Source: Amycolatopsis bullii (lineage in GTDB: Bacteria; Actinomycetota; Actinomycetes; Mycobacteriales; Pseudonocardiaceae). Taken from it: 64,000 nt of DNA. The position numbers were made by a program, and so were the translations under genes. Below, piece after piece: positions 34,858 to 44,062 of this stretch; within the stretch, counting starts at the first letter, position 1, and each line of letters begins with the position of its first letter. The notes beneath the pieces were generated by a model. It had not been told where the DNA came from. It saw nothing but the letters and a program-made list of their open reading frames with translations, and did no database searches. The stretch spans positions 310,001 through 374,000 of the forward strand of contig NZ_BNAW01000003.1 in assembly GCF_014654205.1 (NCBI RefSeq). The letters run 5' to 3'.

Positions 34858-35838
34858 TCAGGCGTTGCCGTCGAAGAGGGACGTCACCGAGCCGTCTTCG
34901 AAGACCTGCTGGATGGCCTCCGCCAGCATCGGGGCGATCGACAGGACCGTCAGCCCCGGGAACCGCTTCTCCTCCGGGATCGGCAGCGAGTTCGTGACGA
35001 TGACCTCGCGCGCCTTGCACGACGAGAGCCGCTGGGTGGCCGGGTCGGACAGGATGCCGTGCGTCGTCGCGATGACGACGTCGGCGGCGCCCTCGTCGAT
35101 CAGGGCCTCCGTCGCCTTCACGATCGTGCCGCCCGTGTCGATCATGTCGTCGATCAGGACGCAGAGCTTGCCCTCGACCTTGCCGACCACGCGGTTGGCG
35201 ACCGCCTGGTTGGGCTTGTCCGGGTCGCGCGTCTTGTGGATGAACGCGATCGGCCGGTCACCGAGCTGGGCGGCCCACTTCTCGGCCAGCCGCACGCGGC
35301 CGGAGTCCGGGGACACGACCGTGATGTCCGCGTTGCCGTAGGTGGCCTTGATGTGGTCGGCCAGCACGGTCTGCGCCATCAGGTGGTCGACCGGGCCGTC
35401 GAAGAAGCCCTGGATCTGCGCGGTGTGCAGGTCGACGGTCATGATCCGGTCGGCGCCCGCGGTCTTGAACAGGTCCGCGATCAGCCGGGCCGAGATCGGC
35501 TCGCGGCCCTTGTGCTTCTTGTCCTGGCGCGCGTACGGGTAGAACGGCATCACCACGGTGATCCGCTTCGCGCTCGCCCGCTTGAGCGCGTCCACCATGA
35601 TCAGCTGCTCCATCACGTACTCGTTGATGGGCGTGGTGTGCGCCTGGATGACGAAGGCGTCGGTGCCGCGCACGGACTCCTCGAACCGGACGAACAGCTC
35701 GCCGTTGGCGAACGTGTGCGCCGTCTGCGGGGTGATCGTCACGTTGAGGTGCTGGGCGACCTCTTCGGCGAGTTCCCGGTGGGCCCCACCGGAGAAGAGC
35801 ATCAAGTTCTTCTTCGGCGTGCCTTGCTTCGGACTCAT
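34858..35838 (-). CDS. prs: Ribose-phosphate pyrophosphokinase (PRPP synthetase)
   Basis: The protein has 326 aa; ATG 35838 overlaps the glmU stop by 4 bp. The motifs are [38 protein letters not shown] (the class I flexible loop with catalytic Lys/Arg), [13 protein letters not shown] and the PRPP loop [16 protein letters not shown]. It makes PRPP for nucleotides, His, Trp, NAD and arabinan precursors. The glmU-prs order is conserved in mycobacteria. Confidence 0.97.
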   Translation of the reverse strand: MSPKQGTPKKNLMLFSGGAHRELAEEVAQHLNVTITPQTAHTFANGELFVRFEESVRGTDAFVIQAHTTPINEYVMEQLIMVDALKRASAKRITVVMPFYPYARQDKKHKGREPISARLIADLFKTAGADRIMTVDLHTAQIQGFFDGPVDHLMAQTVLADHIKATYGNADITVVSPDSGRVRLAEKWAAQLGDRPIAFIHKTRDPDKPNQAVANRVVGKVEGKLCVLIDDMIDTGGTIVKATEALIDEGAADVVIATTHGILSDPATQRLSSCKAREVIVTNSLPIPEEKRFPGLTVLSIAPMLAEAIQQVFEDGSVTSLFDGNA

Positions 35839-37307
35839 GCTGGCGACTCCCCGTCGGTTCCTGCTGCTGACTCGGCGTCGAGGGCGGCCTGGGCCGCCTC
35901 CGCCGCGGGTGTTCCCGGCCGGCGCCGGATCGCCCAGCCTTCGATGTTGCGCTGCGGCGGCGCCGACACCGCGAGTGTGCCCGGCGGGACGTCTTCGCGG
36001 ATTACGGCACCTGCCCCACTGTAAGCGCCGTCACCGATGTTCACCGGGGCGACGAAGGTGTTGTCCGCTCCCAACCGGACATACGACCCGATAACGGTCC
36101 GGTGCTTGTGCACGCCGTCGTAGTTCACGAACACGCTGGAGCATCCGATGTTGCTGTGCTCACCGATCGTGGCGTCGCCCACGTAGGTCAGGTGGGGCAC
36201 CTTCGTGCCGGCGCCGATGTCCGCGGCCTTCGTTTCGACGAACGCGCCCAGCTTCGCCTTGACGCCCAGCTTCGTGCCCGGCCGCAGGTAGGTGAACGGG
36301 CCGACGGTGACGCCGTCGCCGAGCTCCGAGTCCGAGCCGTGGACCCGCACGACGCTCGCGCCGGCGCCGATCGTGACGTTGGTCAGCGTGCTGTCCGGCC
36401 CGACCGTGCTGCCCTCGCCGACCGAGGTCGTGCCCTTGAGCTGCACGCCGGGCTCGATGACGACGTCACGGGAGAGGGTGACGCCGGCGTCGATCCAGGT
36501 CGTGGCCGGGTCGGTGATCGTGACGCCCTCGCGCTGCCAGCGCTGCACGATCCGGCGGTTGAGCTCGGCGCCGAGCGCCGACAGTTGCACGCGGTCGTTG
36601 ACGCCTTCGGTAAGCCACGGGTCGTCGACGACCAGGGCGCCGACTCCCACGCCGTCACCGTTCGCGATGCCCAGGACGTCGGTGAGGTAGAGCTCGCCCT
36701 GGGCGTTGTCGGTCGAGAGGCGCGAAAGGCCGTCGCGCAGCACCGCCGCGTCGAAGGCGTAGACGCCCGAGTTGATCTCGGTGATCTCCGCCTGCGCCGG
36801 GGTGGCGTCCTTGTGCTCGACGATCCCGGTGACCTTGCCCGCGCTGTCGCGCACGATCCGCCCGTAGCCGGCCGGGTCGGCGACCACCGAGGTGAGCACG
36901 GTGACCGCGTTCTTCGCCTCGGTGTGCTCGTCGAGCAGCGCGCCCAGGGTGGCGGTGTCGAGCAGCGGGACGTCGCCGTAGCTGACGAGCACGGTGCCGG
37001 TGAGGTCGGCGGGCAGCGTCGAGAGCGCGCAGGACACGGCGTGGCCGGTGCCGTTCTGCTGGTCCTGCACCGCGGTGCCGACCGGGCGGCCGAGTGCGGC
37101 GCCGACCTGCTCGAGGTGCGCGCCGACCTGCTCGCGGCCGTGCCCGACGACCACGACGAGGTGTTCGGGGTTCAGCCCGGCGGCGGCCCGGACGGCGTGC
37201 TCGACGAGGGGCCGCCCGGCGATCGGGTGCAGCACCTTCGGCGTCGAGGAACGCATGCGGGTGCCCTCACCCGCGGCGAGGATCAACGTGCTCAGCGGGC
37301 CGGTCAA
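35835..37307 (-). CDS. glmU: Bifunctional N-acetylglucosamine-1-phosphate uridyltransferase / acetyltransferase
   Basis: The protein has 490 aa. TTG 37307 is favoured because GGGAG ends 5 nt upstream; TTG 37319 is the alternative. The N-terminal uridyltransferase has [20 protein letters not shown] and SYGDVPLLD. The C-terminal left-handed beta-helix has hexapeptide repeats, with the acetyltransferase site around [17 protein letters not shown] and VFVNYDG. It makes UDP-GlcNAc for peptidoglycan and mycothiol-type pathways. A short Ala/Glu/Ser tail follows the helix. Confidence 0.96.
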   Translation of the reverse strand: MTGPLSTLILAAGEGTRMRSSTPKVLHPIAGRPLVEHAVRAAAGLNPEHLVVVVGHGREQVGAHLEQVGAALGRPVGTAVQDQQNGTGHAVSCALSTLPADLTGTVLVSYGDVPLLDTATLGALLDEHTEAKNAVTVLTSVVADPAGYGRIVRDSAGKVTGIVEHKDATPAQAEITEINSGVYAFDAAVLRDGLSRLSTDNAQGELYLTDVLGIANGDGVGVGALVVDDPWLTEGVNDRVQLSALGAELNRRIVQRWQREGVTITDPATTWIDAGVTLSRDVVIEPGVQLKGTTSVGEGSTVGPDSTLTNVTIGAGASVVRVHGSDSELGDGVTVGPFTYLRPGTKLGVKAKLGAFVETKAADIGAGTKVPHLTYVGDATIGEHSNIGCSSVFVNYDGVHKHRTVIGSYVRLGADNTFVAPVNIGDGAYSGAGAVIREDVPPGTLAVSAPPQRNIEGWAIRRRPGTPAAEAAQAALDAESAAGTDGESPA

Positions 37308-37355
37308 CGGCGCTCCCAACGGTTACCAAAAGTTGGCTTCTGTCGGGCACCGATC

Positions 37356-39110
37356 CTAACTGTGGTCGTCGGCGTCCCACGCGGGGTCGGTGGGAGGGGC
37401 CTCGCTCGCCCACGCCGCGGCCGGGTCCGCGGCCATCGAGTTCGCCGAGGCCACCTGGTTGCCGCCGCCGCGTTTCGCCTGGTACATCGCCGCGTCCGCG
37501 CGGGCGAGGACCTGCTCGCCGCGTTCCTGCGGCCGCAGCGACACGAGCCCGATCGACAGCGTCACGCCGTGCGAAAGGTGGTGCGGCAGGTTGGAGACGG
37601 ACTTCACGGCGCGCCCGAGCGCCATCTTCGCCGCGGAGGCCGGCGTGCCCGGGAGCAGCACGATGAACTCGTCGCCGCCGTAGCGCGCCACCAGGTCGTC
37701 GCCGCGCAGGGCGTCACGAAGGGTGCTGGCCACGACACGCAGCACGTTGTCGCCTTCGGCGTGCGACTGCTTGTCGTTGACGCCCTTGAAGCCGTCGAGG
37801 TCGACCAGCGCGACCGCCAGCGGTTGCGCGTCCGCCGACGAGGCGAGCTGGCGCAGCTTCTCGTCGAGCGCGCGCCGGTTCGGGAGGCCGGTGAGCGGGT
37901 CCTGCAGGGCCTGCTGGGTGATCGCGCCGTGCTCGGCGGAGAGGCGTTCGTGCTCGCGGCGGGCGTTGAGCGTGGCGATCTGCGACTCGCGCAGGCTCCA
38001 CATCTCCGACTCCAGGCGCCGCGCGTAGTCGATCAACGATTCGCTGGCGCCGGAGGCGTAGTCCGGACTCGTGTCGAGCCGGGCCAGCTCGCGGGCGATG
38101 TTCAGCCGCATCGACGGCTGCGAGGTGTCGTCCGAGATGGACTGGCGGGTCTCGCGCAGGACCGTGAGGGCCTCTTCGCGACGGCCCTCCTTGTCCAGGC
38201 AGCGGGCCAGCGCGATCGCGACGATCTCCCGGTCGTGCCCGAACGCGCGCTCGACGTAGAGCTTCTCCAGCCGGTCGATGTGCTCGGCGCCCGGCTGGTT
38301 CAGCGCCGGCGCCGCGGCCAGGACGCCGACCTGGTCGATCGCCGCGACGTTCGCCTTGCGCGGGAACAGCGACTCGGCGAACGGGCCTTCGGCGGCCGCC
38401 CCCATCGACGCCGCGGTGCGGAACTTCTCGGCGCTCTCGTCGTACTCGTCGATGCGCTCCAGCCGCAGGCCCCAGCCGAGCAGCATCTTGATGCGGTTGA
38501 TCAGCTGGAGGGCGATGTCGTGCGGGCTCGCGCTCTCGCGGATCGCCGAAGCCGCGCGGCCGATGACCTCCTCGGCGGCCTCGTAGACGCCGAGCTGGTT
38601 GAGCACCAGCCAGCAGTCGATCAGCGTCGAGGAGAGCAGCCGGTTCCAGTTGCGCAGCCCGACCTGCCGGTCCGGGATGGTCGAGTCGTCGAGGATGGCC
38701 AGCGCCCGGGCGATCTCGGTGAGCGCGGCGTCCTCCTGCGCGGCGATCACGAGCCGGCGCCCGCGCAGCGCGTGCGCGTCGGCGCGCAGCAGGGCGATGC
38801 CGTGGCGCCGGGTGTGCGCGAGCATCTCGTCGAGCCGGGGTTCGGCCTCCGCGGCCAGGCCCTTCGTGGCCAGCCGGGCCAGCGCCGACGAGCGCAGCAG
38901 CTGGGCCACGAGCAGCGGCTCGCCGCGCCGCTGGGTCTCGTCGAGCAGCTCGTCCATCATCGCGACGATCTCGAGCTGCTGGGTGTAGTCGTGCCGCTGG
39001 ACCGCGGCGTTCAGCTCGCGCGCGCGCCCGACGATCCAGGCGTCGGACATCTCGGCCAGCGCGGGCCGCCTGGCCGTCACCGGGTCGGTCGCCTCCTCGG
39101 TCAGCGCCAA
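37356..39110 (-). CDS. TPR-type diguanylate cyclase (GGDEF)
   Basis: The protein has 584 aa from TTG 39110, but the start is uncertain (GTG 39077 or the ATG of MSDAWIVGRAREL are possible). Residues about 20-370 are helical repeats of TPR character; a coiled coil near 370-400 leads to the GGDEF domain (DPLTGLPNRRALDEKL, then ARYGGDEFIVLLPG). The active-site motif is intact, so it should make c-di-GMP from GTP. No RxxD inhibitory site was seen. It lies 35 bp downstream of tRNA-Gln on the same strand. c-di-GMP controls development in related actinomycetes. Confidence 0.9.
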   Translation of the reverse strand: MALTEEATDPVTARRPALAEMSDAWIVGRARELNAAVQRHDYTQQLEIVAMMDELLDETQRRGEPLLVAQLLRSSALARLATKGLAAEAEPRLDEMLAHTRRHGIALLRADAHALRGRRLVIAAQEDAALTEIARALAILDDSTIPDRQVGLRNWNRLLSSTLIDCWLVLNQLGVYEAAEEVIGRAASAIRESASPHDIALQLINRIKMLLGWGLRLERIDEYDESAEKFRTAASMGAAAEGPFAESLFPRKANVAAIDQVGVLAAAPALNQPGAEHIDRLEKLYVERAFGHDREIVAIALARCLDKEGRREEALTVLRETRQSISDDTSQPSMRLNIARELARLDTSPDYASGASESLIDYARRLESEMWSLRESQIATLNARREHERLSAEHGAITQQALQDPLTGLPNRRALDEKLRQLASSADAQPLAVALVDLDGFKGVNDKQSHAEGDNVLRVVASTLRDALRGDDLVARYGGDEFIVLLPGTPASAAKMALGRAVKSVSNLPHHLSHGVTLSIGLVSLRPQERGEQVLARADAAMYQAKRGGGNQVASANSMAADPAAAWASEAPPTDPAWDADDHS

Positions 39111-39145
39111 CCTCCCGGTGTCGTGGGGTCCCGATCCTTCTGCTG

Positions 39146-39217
39146 CTCCGCCGCCAGGATTCGAACCTGAACTGTCAGAACCAAAATCTGAAGTGCTGCC
39201 GATTACACTACGGCGGA
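39146..39217 (-). tRNA. tRNA-Gln (anticodon TTG)
   Basis: A 72-nt cloverleaf. The acceptor pairs TCCGCCG with CGGCGGA and has discriminator G; CCA is not encoded. The anticodon stem TCAGA/TCTGA encloses TTTTGGT, giving anticodon TTG. The T-loop is TTCGAAT. A tRNA-Gln near glmU is also found in mycobacteria. Confidence 0.96.
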
Positions 39218-39352
39218 TCGATCCTGGTCAGGATAGCGACGATCGGGTGTCGTCCGCGCGGGGGATGCGTTTGACACCCGCGAGCCGGGTACCCACTCCC
39301 CGGGACGGGTGTGAGTTCGGGCTCTCCCCAGCCGCCCGAACCTCCTGTACCG

Positions 39353-39374
39353 TAACTTACGGCATCGTAGGTTA
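39353..39374. promoter_or_regulatory. Operator-like inverted repeat before the desaturase
   Basis: TAACTTACG, 4 nt, CGTAGGTTA: 9-bp arms with one mismatch, 46 bp before the start codon. A shorter perfect repeat, CCGTAA-c-TTACGG (39350-39362), overlaps it. Such sites upstream of acyl desaturases are typical for TetR-type lipid regulators. The TetR gene 26 bp downstream of the desaturase is a candidate ligand. Confidence 0.55.
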
Positions 39375-39420
39375 GGGCGCCCTTGGTAGAAGTGTGCCCG
39401 TGTAGGAAGAAGTGAAGCGT

Positions 39421-40386
39421 ATGACGGCCACGCTCGACCGTTCCCAGCCCGCCGGGGAGCCGCAGGCCCCCAAGGGGCCCAAACCTGTCATCGAAGGCAC
39501 GCGCGGCATCGGCGTGCAACTCTCGGTCTACTTCGGTGTGATCGCCCCGCTCGTGGCCCTCCTGGTCGCGGTGCCGTTCGCGTGGGGCTGGGGACTGAGC
39601 TGGGTCGACGTCGGCATCTTCGTGCTGTTCTACGCGATCAGCGGGCTCGGCATCACGGTGTCGTACCACCGCTACTTCACGCACGGTTCGTTCAAGGCCA
39701 AGCAGTGGCTGCGCGTGTTCATGGCCATCGCGGGCAGCATCGCCCTGCAGGGCCCGGTGATCACCTGGGTCGCCGACCACCGCCGCCACCACGCGTTTTC
39801 CGACCGCGACGGCGACCCGCACTCGCCGTGGGCGTTCGGCACCTCGCCGTGGGCCATCGCCAAGGGCTTCTGGCACGCGCACATGGGCTGGCTGTTCGAG
39901 CGCGACCAGACCAACGCCGAGCGCTTCGCGCCGGACCTGGTGAAGGACCCGGCCATCAAGAAGGTCGACGACCTGTTCTGGCTGTGGGCGCTGGTCAGCC
40001 TGGTGCTGCCCGCGATCCTCGGCGGGCTCATCTCGTGGTCGCTCTGGGGCGCGGTGACGGCGTTCTTCTGGGCCGGGCTGGTCCGCATCTGCGTGCTGCA
40101 CCACGTGACCTGGTCGGTCAACTCGATCTGCCACATGATCGGCGAGCGCCCGTTCGCCGCCCGCGACAAGTCCGCGAACTTCTGGCCGCTGGCGATCTTC
40201 TCCTTCGGCGAGTCGTGGCACAACCTGCACCACGCCGACCCGACGTCGGCCCGCCACGGCGTCAAGCGCGGCCAGATCGACATCTCCGCGCGGCTGATCT
40301 GGATCTTCGAGAAGTTCGGCTGGGTGCACGACGTGCGCTGGCCGACGCCGCAGCGGCTGGCCCGCATCGCGACGGAAAAGGGCTAG
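39421..40386 (+). CDS. Membrane fatty-acid (acyl-CoA/acyl-lipid) delta-9 desaturase
   Basis: The protein has 321 aa; ATG 39421 follows AGGAAG. The three His boxes are present: HRYFTH, HRRHH and HNLHH, plus the fourth His in LHHVTWSVNS. Two pairs of hydrophobic segments flank them. It introduces a double bond at C9 of saturated acyl chains with di-iron and O2, keeping membranes fluid. An operator-like repeat lies upstream and a TetR gene downstream. Confidence 0.94.
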   Translation: MTATLDRSQPAGEPQAPKGPKPVIEGTRGIGVQLSVYFGVIAPLVALLVAVPFAWGWGLSWVDVGIFVLFYAISGLGITVSYHRYFTHGSFKAKQWLRVFMAIAGSIALQGPVITWVADHRRHHAFSDRDGDPHSPWAFGTSPWAIAKGFWHAHMGWLFERDQTNAERFAPDLVKDPAIKKVDDLFWLWALVSLVLPAILGGLISWSLWGAVTAFFWAGLVRICVLHHVTWSVNSICHMIGERPFAARDKSANFWPLAIFSFGESWHNLHHADPTSARHGVKRGQIDISARLIWIFEKFGWVHDVRWPTPQRLARIATEKG

Positions 40387-40412
40387 TCAGGCCTTCACTG
40401 TAGGCTGCCCCG

Positions 40413-41084
40413 ATGGCGGGGAGACGACGTTCGAAGCGTGAGCAGCAGGTCACCGGGGCCCGTCCGGCCGCCCCGGTGACCCGCGTCCGGATGACCGGCA
40501 CCGAGCGGCGGCAGCAGCTGCTGAACGTGGCGCGGGCGCTGTTCGCCGAGAAGGGCTTCGACGGTACGTCGATCGAGGAGATCGCGCACCGCGCCAACGT
40601 GTCGAAACCGGTGGTGTACGAGCACTTCGGCGGCAAAGAAGGCATCTACGCGGTGGTCGTCGACCGCGAAACGCAGCTGCTGCTCGACCGGATGATCTCC
40701 ACGCTCCACGGCGGCCACCCGCGGGCGATGCTGGAGCAGGCGGCGACGGCGCTCCTGTCCTACGTCGAGGACTCCCACGACGGCTTCCGCATCCTGGTCC
40801 GCGATTCCCCGGTGGCGAGCTCCACGGGCACGTTTTCCACCGTGCTGAACGACATCGCGAGCCAGGTCGAGCACATCCTGGCCCAGCAGTTCGCGGCCCG
40901 CGGCTACGACGAGAAGCTGGCCGCGCTGTACGCGCAGGCCCTGGTGGGCATGGTGGCGTTGACCGGCCAGTGGTGGCTGGACGCGCGCAAACCGAAGCGC
41001 GACGAGGTGGCGGCGCACCTGGTCAACCTGGCGTGGAACGGCTTGTCGCACCTGGAGCACAAGCCGAAGCTGCGGCTGGGTTAG
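40413..41084 (+). CDS. TetR-family regulator (Rv1019-like position)
   Basis: The protein has 223 aa. ATG 40413 lies 6 nt after TAGGCT (40401-40406). The basic N-terminus precedes the HTH (FAEKGFDGTSIEEIAHRANV, SKPVVYEHFGGKEGIY). It has a normal all-helical ligand domain. In M. tuberculosis a TetR gene also precedes mfd, but here about 9.7 kb of other genes intervene. A likely target is the upstream desaturase; this is inferred. Confidence 0.88.
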   Translation: MAGRRRSKREQQVTGARPAAPVTRVRMTGTERRQQLLNVARALFAEKGFDGTSIEEIAHRANVSKPVVYEHFGGKEGIYAVVVDRETQLLLDRMISTLHGGHPRAMLEQAATALLSYVEDSHDGFRILVRDSPVASSTGTFSTVLNDIASQVEHILAQQFAARGYDEKLAALYAQALVGMVALTGQWWLDARKPKRDEVAAHLVNLAWNGLSHLEHKPKLRLG

Positions 41085-41086
41085 CC

Positions 41087-41986
41087 ATGGCGTTGTCCGT
41101 CGAAGACCTGAAGCTCATGCAGGGCCTCGCGCAGCGGATCACCGCCACCCACCCGCGGCTGGTCAACAGCGACGCGTCGTACGGCGAACTGGCCTGGAAC
41201 TGGGGCCGCACCGGCGGCGAGGGCGAGCACCGGCTGTGGTTCTCCGGCGGCGAGCTCGTCGCGTGGGGCCGGGCCGAGCTGCCGCGCCGGGTCCGGCGCA
41301 ACGACGGCTCGGTCAAGGACATCACCGCCGCGTACCTGGCCTACCAGGTGGCTCCGGGGCACGCGGAACTCGTCGACGAGGTGATCGGCTGGTACGCCAC
41401 GACAGCGCCCGGCGTCGAGCGTTCCGTGCTGCCGGCGGCGGACGACGCGCACGCCTTGGGGCGCTGGGCCGCGCACGGCTACGAACCCGACGCGCCTGAT
41501 GCGTGGTCGCAGCTCAACGAGCGCGAGCTGACCGAGGTCGAGGAGCCGTCGCTGCCGGCCGGGTTTTCCTTCCGCACGGCCGCGGAGGTCACGCCGGAAG
41601 CCGTGGTGCAGGCGCAGGTGGACGCGTGGGCGCCGACGTCGTACACGGCTTCGTCGTACCTCGGTGTCCGGCGGGCGCCGGGCTACCGCGCCGATCTGCA
41701 CGTGCTGGTGGAAGCCCCGGACGGCACGATGGCGTGCTCGGCGATCATGTGGCTCGACGAGGTGAACGCGACGGTCGAGTTCGAGCCGGTCGGCACGCAC
41801 CCGGGCCACCGGCGCCAGGGGCTGGCCCGGGCGATGGTGCTGCACGGCCTGCGCCTGGCCGCCGCGGCGGGCGCCCGCCACGCGACGGTCGCCTGCATGG
41901 GCGAGTCCGTTCCGGCGCGGGAGCTGTACTACAGCGCCGGGTTCCGGGCGTTCTCGCGGGACGCGCCGCTCGTCAAGCGCCGGTGA
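41087..41986 (+). CDS. GNAT-family N-acetyltransferase
   Basis: The protein has 299 aa; ATG 41087 lies 2 bp after the tetR stop, so the genes are probably co-transcribed. The C-terminal half is a GNAT domain: TVEFEPVGTHPGHRRQGLAR is strand 4 with the acetyl-CoA loop (RRQGLA), then LHGLRLAAAAGARHATVAC. The N-terminal half is a divergent second GNAT-like fold lacking the loop. The acceptor is unknown. Confidence 0.83.
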   Translation: MALSVEDLKLMQGLAQRITATHPRLVNSDASYGELAWNWGRTGGEGEHRLWFSGGELVAWGRAELPRRVRRNDGSVKDITAAYLAYQVAPGHAELVDEVIGWYATTAPGVERSVLPAADDAHALGRWAAHGYEPDAPDAWSQLNERELTEVEEPSLPAGFSFRTAAEVTPEAVVQAQVDAWAPTSYTASSYLGVRRAPGYRADLHVLVEAPDGTMACSAIMWLDEVNATVEFEPVGTHPGHRRQGLARAMVLHGLRLAAAAGARHATVACMGESVPARELYYSAGFRAFSRDAPLVKRR

Positions 41987-41993
41987 GCGCTCG

Positions 41994-42386
41994 TCACCGC
42001 AGCTGCCCGGCCTCGTGCAGGTGGTCGAAGATGAGCTGGTCCACTGCGGAAACCCGGCCGCGGTCGGCGTAGCCGAGCCACGCGACCTCTTCGATTTCGC
42101 TGCTCGCTTTGAGCGTTCCGCGGAATTCGGCCGTGTAGCAGGTCATGCGCACCAGCGTGCCCTCGGCGTGGCCGTCCGCCTGCGCTTCGAACGTCCCCGC
42201 CGCGGCGATGGAATCCGGCGTGATCGCCACGTCGAGTTCTTCGCGGATTTCGCGGATGAGGGTGTCGCGGTCGATTTCGCCGGGCTCGCGCTTGCCGCCG
42301 GGGAGGTAGTAGACCTGCTTGCCCCGCGAACGCGTGCTGAGGATGCGGCCGTCCACGAGGTGGAGCCACGCGATCTTGTCGATCAC
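41994..42386 (-). CDS. Nudix hydrolase (tandem copy 2)
   Basis: The protein has 130 aa; the ATG at 42386 overlaps the upstream Nudix gene by 4 bp. The Nudix box GGKREPGEIDRDTLIREIRE continues ELDV, with the metal-binding Glu residues intact. About 93 of 130 residues match the upstream copy. Nudix enzymes cleave nucleoside diphosphate linkages; the substrate may be a damaged nucleotide or cofactor. Confidence 0.9.
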   Translation of the reverse strand: MIDKIAWLHLVDGRILSTRSRGKQVYYLPGGKREPGEIDRDTLIREIREELDVAITPDSIAAAGTFEAQADGHAEGTLVRMTCYTAEFRGTLKASSEIEEVAWLGYADRGRVSAVDQLIFDHLHEAGQLR

Positions 42387-42775
42387 GGCAGTTGCCCGGC
42401 CTCGTGCAGGTGGTCGAAAACCAGCTGCGCCACCAGGGAAACCCGTGGCCGGTCCGCGTAGGTGAGCCAGGCGATCTCCTCGATCTCCGCGCAGGCCCGC
42501 GGTGTTCCGCGGTACTCCGCCGAGTAGGCCGTCGTGCGGACGACCGTGCCCTCCGCGTGCCCGTGCGCCTGGCCTTCGAACGTGCCCGCCGGGGTGATCG
42601 ACCCGGCCACGACCTCGACGCCGAGCTCTTCGCGGATCTCCCGGACCAGCGTCTCGGCGTCGGTCTCGCCCGGCTCGCGTTTGCCGCCGGGCAGGTAGAA
42701 CTTGTCCTTGCCGCGCGAGCGGGCCGCCAGGACGCGGCCGTCCACCACGTGGAGCCAGGCGATCTTGTCGATCAC
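42383..42775 (-). CDS. Nudix hydrolase (tandem copy 1)
   Basis: The protein has 130 aa; ATG 42775 overlaps the isochorismatase-like gene by 4 bp. The Nudix box is GGKREPGETDAETLVREIRE followed by ELGV. It begins MIDKIAWLHVVDGRVLAARS and ends FDHLHEAGQLP, both almost identical to the downstream copy. It is the middle gene of a tightly overlapped three-gene operon. Confidence 0.9.
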   Translation of the reverse strand: MIDKIAWLHVVDGRVLAARSRGKDKFYLPGGKREPGETDAETLVREIREELGVEVVAGSITPAGTFEGQAHGHAEGTVVRTTAYSAEYRGTPRACAEIEEIAWLTYADRPRVSLVAQLVFDHLHEAGQLP

Positions 42776-43275
42776 GCCAGCGCCGCCACTGCCTCGTCGG
42801 TCGTCACGACCGTGCCCAGGCGCGGGAAGATCTTCGTGATGGCGTTTTCGTGCGAGATGTCGGAAAGCGCGGTCATCGCGTCGGACACCGCCACCGTGTC
42901 GTAGCCGTGGTCCGAGGCCGCGCGCAGGGTGGACTCGACGCCGAACTCCGTGGCGATGCCGCCGAAGACGACCGTGCGGACACCCGCGCCGCGCAGGAAC
43001 TCGTCGAGGTCCGTGCCCGCGAAGCCGCCGATGGTGTACTTGGTGACGATCTTGTCGTCGCCGGCGTCGAAGGCCAGCTCGCTGCCCGGCGGGTTGTCCG
43101 GCCGTGACACCTTGACGATCACCACCGGCGCACCGGCCTCGTGGAACGCCTCCCGCAGCCGCAGCGCGTTCGCGACGACTTCTTCGCCGCGGTACGGGGT
43201 GGTGGGCAGCGCCACGATCCGTTCCTGCAGGTCGATCAGCACGAGCGCGGACGTGGCCGGGTCGATCTTGCTCAT
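42772..43275 (-). CDS. Isochorismatase-like hydrolase lacking the catalytic Cys
   Basis: The protein has 167 aa; ATG 43275. The family Asp and Lys are present (LVLIDLQERI; DKIVTKYTIGGFAGT). At the third position the nucleophile motif reads GGIATEFGVESTLRAA, so Gly replaces the Cys found in cysteine-type hydrolases of this family. It may hydrolyse an enol ether as PhzD does, or be specialised otherwise. It is the first gene of an operon with two Nudix genes. The subgroup with Gly here is known, so inactivity should not be assumed. Confidence 0.82.
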   Translation of the reverse strand: MSKIDPATSALVLIDLQERIVALPTTPYRGEEVVANALRLREAFHEAGAPVVIVKVSRPDNPPGSELAFDAGDDKIVTKYTIGGFAGTDLDEFLRGAGVRTVVFGGIATEFGVESTLRAASDHGYDTVAVSDAMTALSDISHENAITKIFPRLGTVVTTDEAVAALA

Positions 43276-43305
43276 GCCCCGATCCTAGGCACTAGGGTCG
43301 GGTTC

Positions 43306-44037
43306 ATGGCGAACAACAGGGAAATCGTGGTGACGGGCGGCGGCACGGGCATCGGCTACGCCGTGGCGGCCGCCTTCGCCCAGGCCGGCGAGCGCGTCAC
43401 GATCACCGGGCGCCGGGAGAAGGTGCTCACCGAAGCCGCGACGCTCATCGGCGCGCGGCCCGTCGTGTTCGACGCCGCCGATCCGGCCGCCGTCGAGGCC
43501 GCACTCGAAGAGTTGCCGGATCGCGTCGACGTCCTCGTCAACAACGCCGGGGGCAACACGGACTTCCTCGACGGCGGCGAAGGCGAATCGGGGCTGGCCG
43601 GCTTCGCGGCCGCGTTCGAGCGGAACCTGCGGTCCAATGTGGTCAGTGCCGCGCTGGTGACGCACGCCCTGCGCGACCGCCTCGCCGAGGGCGCGCGGAT
43701 CGTCACCATCGGCTCGATCGCCGCGCACACCGGCGCCGGGTCCTACGGCGCCGCGAAGGCCGCGGTCGAGGCGTGGACCGTGAGTGTGGCGAGGGAGCTC
43801 GGGCCGCGCGGAATCACCGCGAACGTCGTCGCGCCGGGGCTGATCGGGGAGACCGAGTTCTTCCACGGGCAGCTGAGCGACCGGCGCCGCGAGTGGCTGA
43901 TCGGCAACACGATGAACAAGCGCCCGGGAACGCCGGACGACGTCGCCGCCGTGGTGACGTTCTTGGCGAGCCCCGCCGCCGGGCACGTCACCGGCCAGGT
44001 CGTGCACGTCAACGGCGGTGCCCACCTGGGCAAATAG
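43306..44037 (+). CDS. Short-chain dehydrogenase/reductase
   Basis: The protein has 243 aa. ATG 43306 lies 7 nt after TAGGGT. It is a classical SDR: TGGGTGIGYAVAAAFAQAGE cofactor loop, VLVNNAGG, the catalytic Ser in IGSIAAHTG, and YGAAK (Tyr-x3-Lys), then GITANVVAPG. The GR in TGRREK favours NADPH. The ending HVTGQVVHVNGGAHLGK is normal. The substrate is unknown. It diverges from the isochorismatase-Nudix operon 30 bp away. Confidence 0.9.
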   Translation: MANNREIVVTGGGTGIGYAVAAAFAQAGERVTITGRREKVLTEAATLIGARPVVFDAADPAAVEAALEELPDRVDVLVNNAGGNTDFLDGGEGESGLAGFAAAFERNLRSNVVSAALVTHALRDRLAEGARIVTIGSIAAHTGAGSYGAAKAAVEAWTVSVARELGPRGITANVVAPGLIGETEFFHGQLSDRRREWLIGNTMNKRPGTPDDVAAVVTFLASPAAGHVTGQVVHVNGGAHLGK

Positions 44038-44062
44038 CGGCCTGAACCCGGCCGGGGTGGAT

